This document shows positions 23,174 to 25,927 of a stretch of 25,927 nt of DNA, one piece after another. The translations under genes were made by a program, and so were the position numbers. Position 1 is the stretch's first letter. Every line of letters starts with the position of its first letter. Source of the DNA: Ignavibacteriaceae bacterium (GTDB taxonomy: Bacteria; Bacteroidota; Ignavibacteria; Ignavibacteriales; Ignavibacteriaceae); assembly GCA_023231105.1 (NCBI GenBank), contig JALNWB010000039.1, positions 1 through 25,927 on the forward strand, given 5' to 3'. The notes under the pieces were generated by a model, which saw only the letters and a list, made by a program, of their open reading frames with translations, did not search any database and was not told the DNA's origin.

Positions 23174-25171
23174 ATGAGAAAAATTATCTTTGCGGTTTGT
23201 GTTGTAGTCTTAACAACCTTTTCGATGTTAGCGCAGCAAAAGTATTTGGTTTACTTTAAAGATAAAGGAATCGTTAAGCAAACTTCTTTACAAAAGAATT
23301 CACCTGCTTATAGCGAAGCCGTTCAATCGCTTTCCGAAAGAAGTATTCAACGGAGAAAAAAACATCTCGGCGAAGAAAATTTTATTACGTATGAAGATGT
23401 TCCGCTCTATCAACCTTACCTGGAGCGGCTTGAAACAACCGGCGCAAAAATTTGGAACAAACTGAAATGGTTCAATGCGGTTTCGGTTTATGCGGATGAA
23501 AATCAGTTAACAAAAATTTCTTCTCTTCCTTTTGTTGAAAAAATTGAAGCTGTTAAATCTCTTTCATTTCAGAAAGATAAAATGGATGATAACTCTCCAA
23601 AAAGTCTAGCAAAAAATTCTTCGACAAATTCTTCTTTAGCTTATAATTATGGTGCTTCTTATGGGCAATATGCTTTATCGGATATTCCGCAAGTGCATGC
23701 CAAAGGAATTTCCGGAGATAGTGTCATCATCGGAATTTTAGATTCCGGTTTCCGCTGGAAGTTGATTGAATCTCTTGTCTCAAGAAAAGTCTTAGCTGAA
23801 TATGATTTTGTTTTCCACGATAATAATACTGCAAACGAATCAAATGATGTTGGTGGGCAAGACGGTCACGGTACAGCTATCTTTTCTCTCATTGGCGGTT
23901 ATAAAGAAGGAAATATAGTCGCTCCGGCATTTAACGCATCATTCCTCCTTGCAAAAACAGAAGACATTCGTACCGAAACACATATAGAAGAGGACAATTA
24001 CGCCGCCGCATTGCAATGGATGGACAGCATCGGCGTTGATATTACCACAAGTTCGCTTGGTTATAATGAATTTGATCCTTCAACATTTTCTTACACATAT
24101 TCCGACATGAATGGGAAAACTACAATTGTAACAAAAGCTGCGGAACTTGCTTTTACTCAGTTTGGTATTTCGATGTTCACTTCCGCCGGAAATGACGGTA
24201 ATAATTCATGGCATTATATTGGCGCTCCTGCAGACGGGTTTAATATTATTGCGGTTGGTGCTGTTTCAAATAATAATTACAAAGCCTCCTTCAGTTCTTT
24301 CGGTCCATCCTACGATGGGAGAATTAAACCTGAAGTAGTTACTCAAGGAGTTTCGGTTTATGGTGCGAGTGTCTCTGGTACTGCAAATAATGCTTATGGT
24401 TATGGAAGCGGAACTTCAGATGCTGCCCCCATTGCTGCCGGAGTAGCCGCACAACTCTTATCGCTGTATCCGCATTTGACGAATGTGCAAATAAGAAATA
24501 TTTTGTTGGCAACATCTGGTAACGCGGCCGCACCAAATAATGAAATTGGTTATGGACTTGTTTCTTCTCTTAAAACGATAACGTATCCAAACTTCAAAAA
24601 AGTAGATCAATCCTATTCAATTAATAAATGTTTTGAAAAAGAAAATATTTTACCGCAAACCGTTGTACTTCATCTTATTAAAGGAATACAAACAGTAGAT
24701 TTGCCAATGACAATTGGAACGAAAGAAATTTATTCGTCAGCCATTCCTTCTTATAACGATGGCGATGTTCTTCAATTTTATTTTACTTATACCGACAGTA
24801 ATCAAACAGCTGTAAGAGAACCGGCAGATGGCAAATTCTTTGAAGCGACTTACGGGAAAATGATTATTACTTCCATTAATGACGGAATTCCCGAAGCTTA
24901 TGACCTAAAGCAGAATTATCCGAATCCATTTAATCTTTCAACTTCAATCACATTTTTCGCGGTAGATAGTTCTCCGGTTGAGTTAACGATTTATAATCTG
25001 CTGGGGAAAAAAGTAAAGACACTGTATAGCGGTATTCCAAAAATTGGAAAGAATGTAGAAGTTTGGAACGGAGAAAATAATTTTGGACTTGTGCAGTCAA
25101 GCGGAATTTATTTTTACATATTGAAAAATGGAGATAAAATTCAAGCAAAAAAAATGGTTTTGCTGAAGTAA
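23174..25171 (+). CDS. Secreted subtilisin-like (S8) serine protease with C-terminal sorting domain
   Basis: 665 residues from ATG 23174, chosen over 23141 because AAAGGAAG precedes it and it opens a signal peptide (MRKIIFAVCVVVLTTFSMLA). A propeptide region (about 22-150) precedes the S8 domain: Asp190 in IGILDSGF, His232 in GQDGHGTAIFSL, oxyanion Asn340 in TSAGNDGN, and catalytic Ser415 in GSGTSDAAPIAAGVAAQ. The C-terminal type-A sorting domain begins at about 577 (LKQNYPNPFNLST) and ends QAKKMVLLK, as in the M1 peptidase at 6894-8858. It is probably exported through a type IX-like route and cleaves proteins outside the cell. The gene is preceded by an intergenic repeat, so separate transcription from lepA is possible. 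Confidence 0.93.
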   Translation: MRKIIFAVCVVVLTTFSMLAQQKYLVYFKDKGIVKQTSLQKNSPAYSEAVQSLSERSIQRRKKHLGEENFITYEDVPLYQPYLERLETTGAKIWNKLKWFNAVSVYADENQLTKISSLPFVEKIEAVKSLSFQKDKMDDNSPKSLAKNSSTNSSLAYNYGASYGQYALSDIPQVHAKGISGDSVIIGILDSGFRWKLIESLVSRKVLAEYDFVFHDNNTANESNDVGGQDGHGTAIFSLIGGYKEGNIVAPAFNASFLLAKTEDIRTETHIEEDNYAAALQWMDSIGVDITTSSLGYNEFDPSTFSYTYSDMNGKTTIVTKAAELAFTQFGISMFTSAGNDGNNSWHYIGAPADGFNIIAVGAVSNNNYKASFSSFGPSYDGRIKPEVVTQGVSVYGASVSGTANNAYGYGSGTSDAAPIAAGVAAQLLSLYPHLTNVQIRNILLATSGNAAAPNNEIGYGLVSSLKTITYPNFKKVDQSYSINKCFEKENILPQTVVLHLIKGIQTVDLPMTIGTKEIYSSAIPSYNDGDVLQFYFTYTDSNQTAVREPADGKFFEATYGKMIITSINDGIPEAYDLKQNYPNPFNLSTSITFFAVDSSPVELTIYNLLGKKVKTLYSGIPKIGKNVEVWNGENNFGLVQSSGIYFYILKNGDKIQAKKMVLLK

Positions 25172-25178
25172 TGCCTGG

Positions 25179-25319
25179 TTAAAACGGAAGATCAGTTATA
25201 TTTTTCAACGTCAAGTTAGCGGGCTCATTTCCCAAATTAGATGAAGAAACTTCCACCGGGACAAAATTTTTATCTTCGTTTTGACTGATTTTTAAAGACG
25301 TCATTAGTCTAAACTGCAT
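25179..25319 (-). CDS. Possible small ORF, 46 codons, function unknown (doubtful)
   Basis: On the minus strand from ATG 25319 to TAA 25181-25179, beginning MQFRLMTSLKISQNEDKNFV and ending LTLKNITDLPF. The frame stays open about 10 codons further upstream to a TAA, with no ribosome site before any start. The residue mix looks more protein-like than most frames here (few Cys, Trp or low-complexity runs), so it could be a small protein or the decayed 3' end of a former gene. It ends 8 nt from the convergent protease stop. No homology recognised. Confidence 0.25.
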   Translation of the reverse strand: MQFRLMTSLKISQNEDKNFVPVEVSSSNLGNEPANLTLKNITDLPF

Positions 25320-25503
25320 ATCAAAGATAGGAGTTGTTCTAGCGTTAATTTAAAGTGAATTTATTTATTTAAAATACTTGATTTTGTGGTTAGGAGAAGT
25401 ATTTTGATTGATCGTCAAAAGAAACGGTTGGAACTGATAATCGCATGTTTTTTTGCTTCCCTACATTTTTAGTTGATAGCAATAGTTTATATGACCAAAT
25501 CTT

Positions 25504-25519
25504 AACCATTTTAATGGTT
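25504..25519. repeat. Short hairpin AACCATT-TT-AATGGTT
   Basis: A perfect 7-bp inverted repeat with a 2-nt loop inside the long intergenic region. It is not followed by a T-run, so it is not a standard terminator; it could be an operator. Low confidence that it is functional. Confidence 0.3.
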
Positions 25520-25641
25520 CCATGTTTACCGGATAATAGCAAAATTATTCCCGAATTCCAGAAGTAGGAGAATAATTAGCAAAAGTGGGTAAAAATTCTT
25601 CCCATAAACACAAAAAAATTTTCATTTAATTAAGAAAGTAT

Positions 25642-25665
25642 TATATTTGAAATCCAATAAATTTG
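25642..25665 (+). promoter_or_regulatory. Two TAnnTTTG boxes upstream of tRNA-Tyr
   Basis: TATATTTG (25642-25649) and TAAATTTG (25658-25665) are both exact matches to the Bacteroidota-type -7 box, 63 and 47 nt before the tRNA. Either could start the tRNA transcript. No clear -33 TTG at the usual distance for the first box. Confidence 0.45.
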
Positions 25666-25712
25666 CATTTTAAAGAAAATGCTGGTAATTTTGTGTCTCT
25701 TTTGTCTGATTT

Positions 25713-25796
25713 GGGCGGACGCCGGAGTTGGAGAGCCGGGGCGGACTGTAAATCCGTTGGCATACGCCTTTGGGGGTTCGAATCCCTCGCCGCCCA
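25713..25796 (+). tRNA. tRNA-Tyr (anticodon GTA)
   Basis: An 84-nt class II tRNA: acceptor GGGCGGA/GCCGCCC, D-stem CCGG/CCGG, anticodon loop CTGTAAA with GTA at 25748-25750, a variable arm with stem GGC-ATAC-GCC, and T-arm GGGGG-TTCGAAT-CCCTC. The discriminator is A; CCA is not encoded (CTTT follows), so it must be added by the CCA enzyme. The last acceptor pair is A7 with G66, a mismatch. Confidence 0.93.
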
Positions 25797-25837
25797 CTTT
25801 AGTTTTGTGTTCTTAAAATATTGGAAATATTACAACT

Positions 25838-25911
25838 GCGGGAGTAACTCAGTTGGCTAGAGTCACAGCCTTCCAAGCTGTTGGTCGCGGGTTCGAATCC
25901 CGTCTCCCGCT
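25838..25911 (+). tRNA. tRNA-Gly (anticodon TCC)
   Basis: 74 nt: acceptor GCGGGAG/CTCCCGC fully paired, anticodon stem ACAGC/GCTGT, loop CTTCCAA with TCC at 25872-25874, T-arm CGCGGGTTCGAATCCCG. The discriminator is T and CCA is not encoded. It reads GGA/GGG glycine codons. It lies 41 nt after tRNA-Tyr on the same strand, probably in one transcript. Confidence 0.95.
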
Positions 25912-25927
25912 CTCTAGAATTTTCAGA

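Larger units (their letters stand above)
25172..25712. other. Long intergenic region before the tRNA cluster
   Basis: About 540 nt, strongly A+T-rich, with no protein family visible in any frame. It contains a doubtful 46-codon minus-strand ORF (25179-25319), a perfect hairpin AACCATT-TT-AATGGTT (25504-25519), a near-palindrome around 25586-25604 (TGGGTAAAAATTCTTCCCA), and two TAnnTTTG boxes at 25642-25649 and 25658-25665 likely to be tRNA promoter parts. Nothing else can be supported. Confidence 0.6.

Noticed and set aside
25404..25472. 22-codon TTG-start frame with an AGGAGA site on the plus strand
   Set aside because: Too short, with no recognisable feature; such sites occur by chance in A+T-rich DNA.

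Overview
This window is an A+T-rich bacterial chromosome segment that looks like a member of the Ignavibacteriota (FCB group, near Bacteroidota/Chlorobiota). The main clues are two secreted enzymes that both end in a 'YPNPFN' type-A secretion/sorting domain closing on KK-x-LLLK or KK-MVLLK, the homodimeric AceE type of pyruvate dehydrogenase, several TAnnTTTG boxes (the Bacteroidota-type -7 promoter element), AAGGA-type ribosome binding sites, and compact intergenic inverted repeats of the sort I know from this group. The assignment is from memory of protein style, not from a search.

Layout, left to right. 1-1632 (-): 5' part of aceE, cut by the window edge. 1633-1935: a non-coding gap with an 84-nt inverted-repeat element. 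1936-4168 (-): a three-gene unit of an alpha/beta hydrolase followed by two paralogous lipoproteins. 4207-5524 (+): a DUF192 protein and a third lipoprotein paralog, followed by a 14-codon remnant of a fourth copy; hairpins of the GGGCGA...TCGCCC kind lie on both sides of the third copy. 5653-9647 (-): an orphan histidine kinase with a cysteine-rich PAS domain, a secreted M1 aminopeptidase and an outer-membrane barrel protein. 9764-10656 (+): a small two-helix membrane protein with four cysteines, and thioredoxin, ending in a strong two-way terminator. 10700-11830 (-): a membrane acyltransferase. 11914-12840 (+): a TIGR01777-type epimerase. 12963-16743 (-): a tight unit of a TonB-receptor-like protein, a GT-C glycosyltransferase and rpiB. 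16825-20452 (+): SAM methyltransferase, RlmD-type rRNA m5U methyltransferase and a 14-unit TPR protein. 20481-21176 (-): an RsmI-family methyltransferase. 21291-25171 (+): lepA and a secreted subtilisin-like protease. 25172-25712: about 540 nt with no convincing gene apart from a doubtful 46-codon ORF, then tRNA-Tyr(GTA) and tRNA-Gly(TCC) at the right edge.

Most of the window is housekeeping: central metabolism (aceE, rpiB), translation and rRNA modification (lepA, rlmD, rsmI family, tRNAs), redox (trxA), and envelope/secreted proteins. The Tyr-Gly tRNA order is the one that in many bacteria leads into tRNA-Thr and tuf, so translation genes may follow outside the window.

The least explained parts are (i) the lipoprotein paralog family with its duplicated, SH3/Sm-like-looking domain, glycine-zipper tail and decayed fourth copy; (ii) the set of short intergenic 'word' inverted repeats (four probable families plus the GGGCGA hairpins); and (iii) the histidine kinase with a dense Cys/His motif in its PAS region and no adjacent response regulator. 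I do not see a defence island, CRISPR array, prophage or intact insertion sequence.
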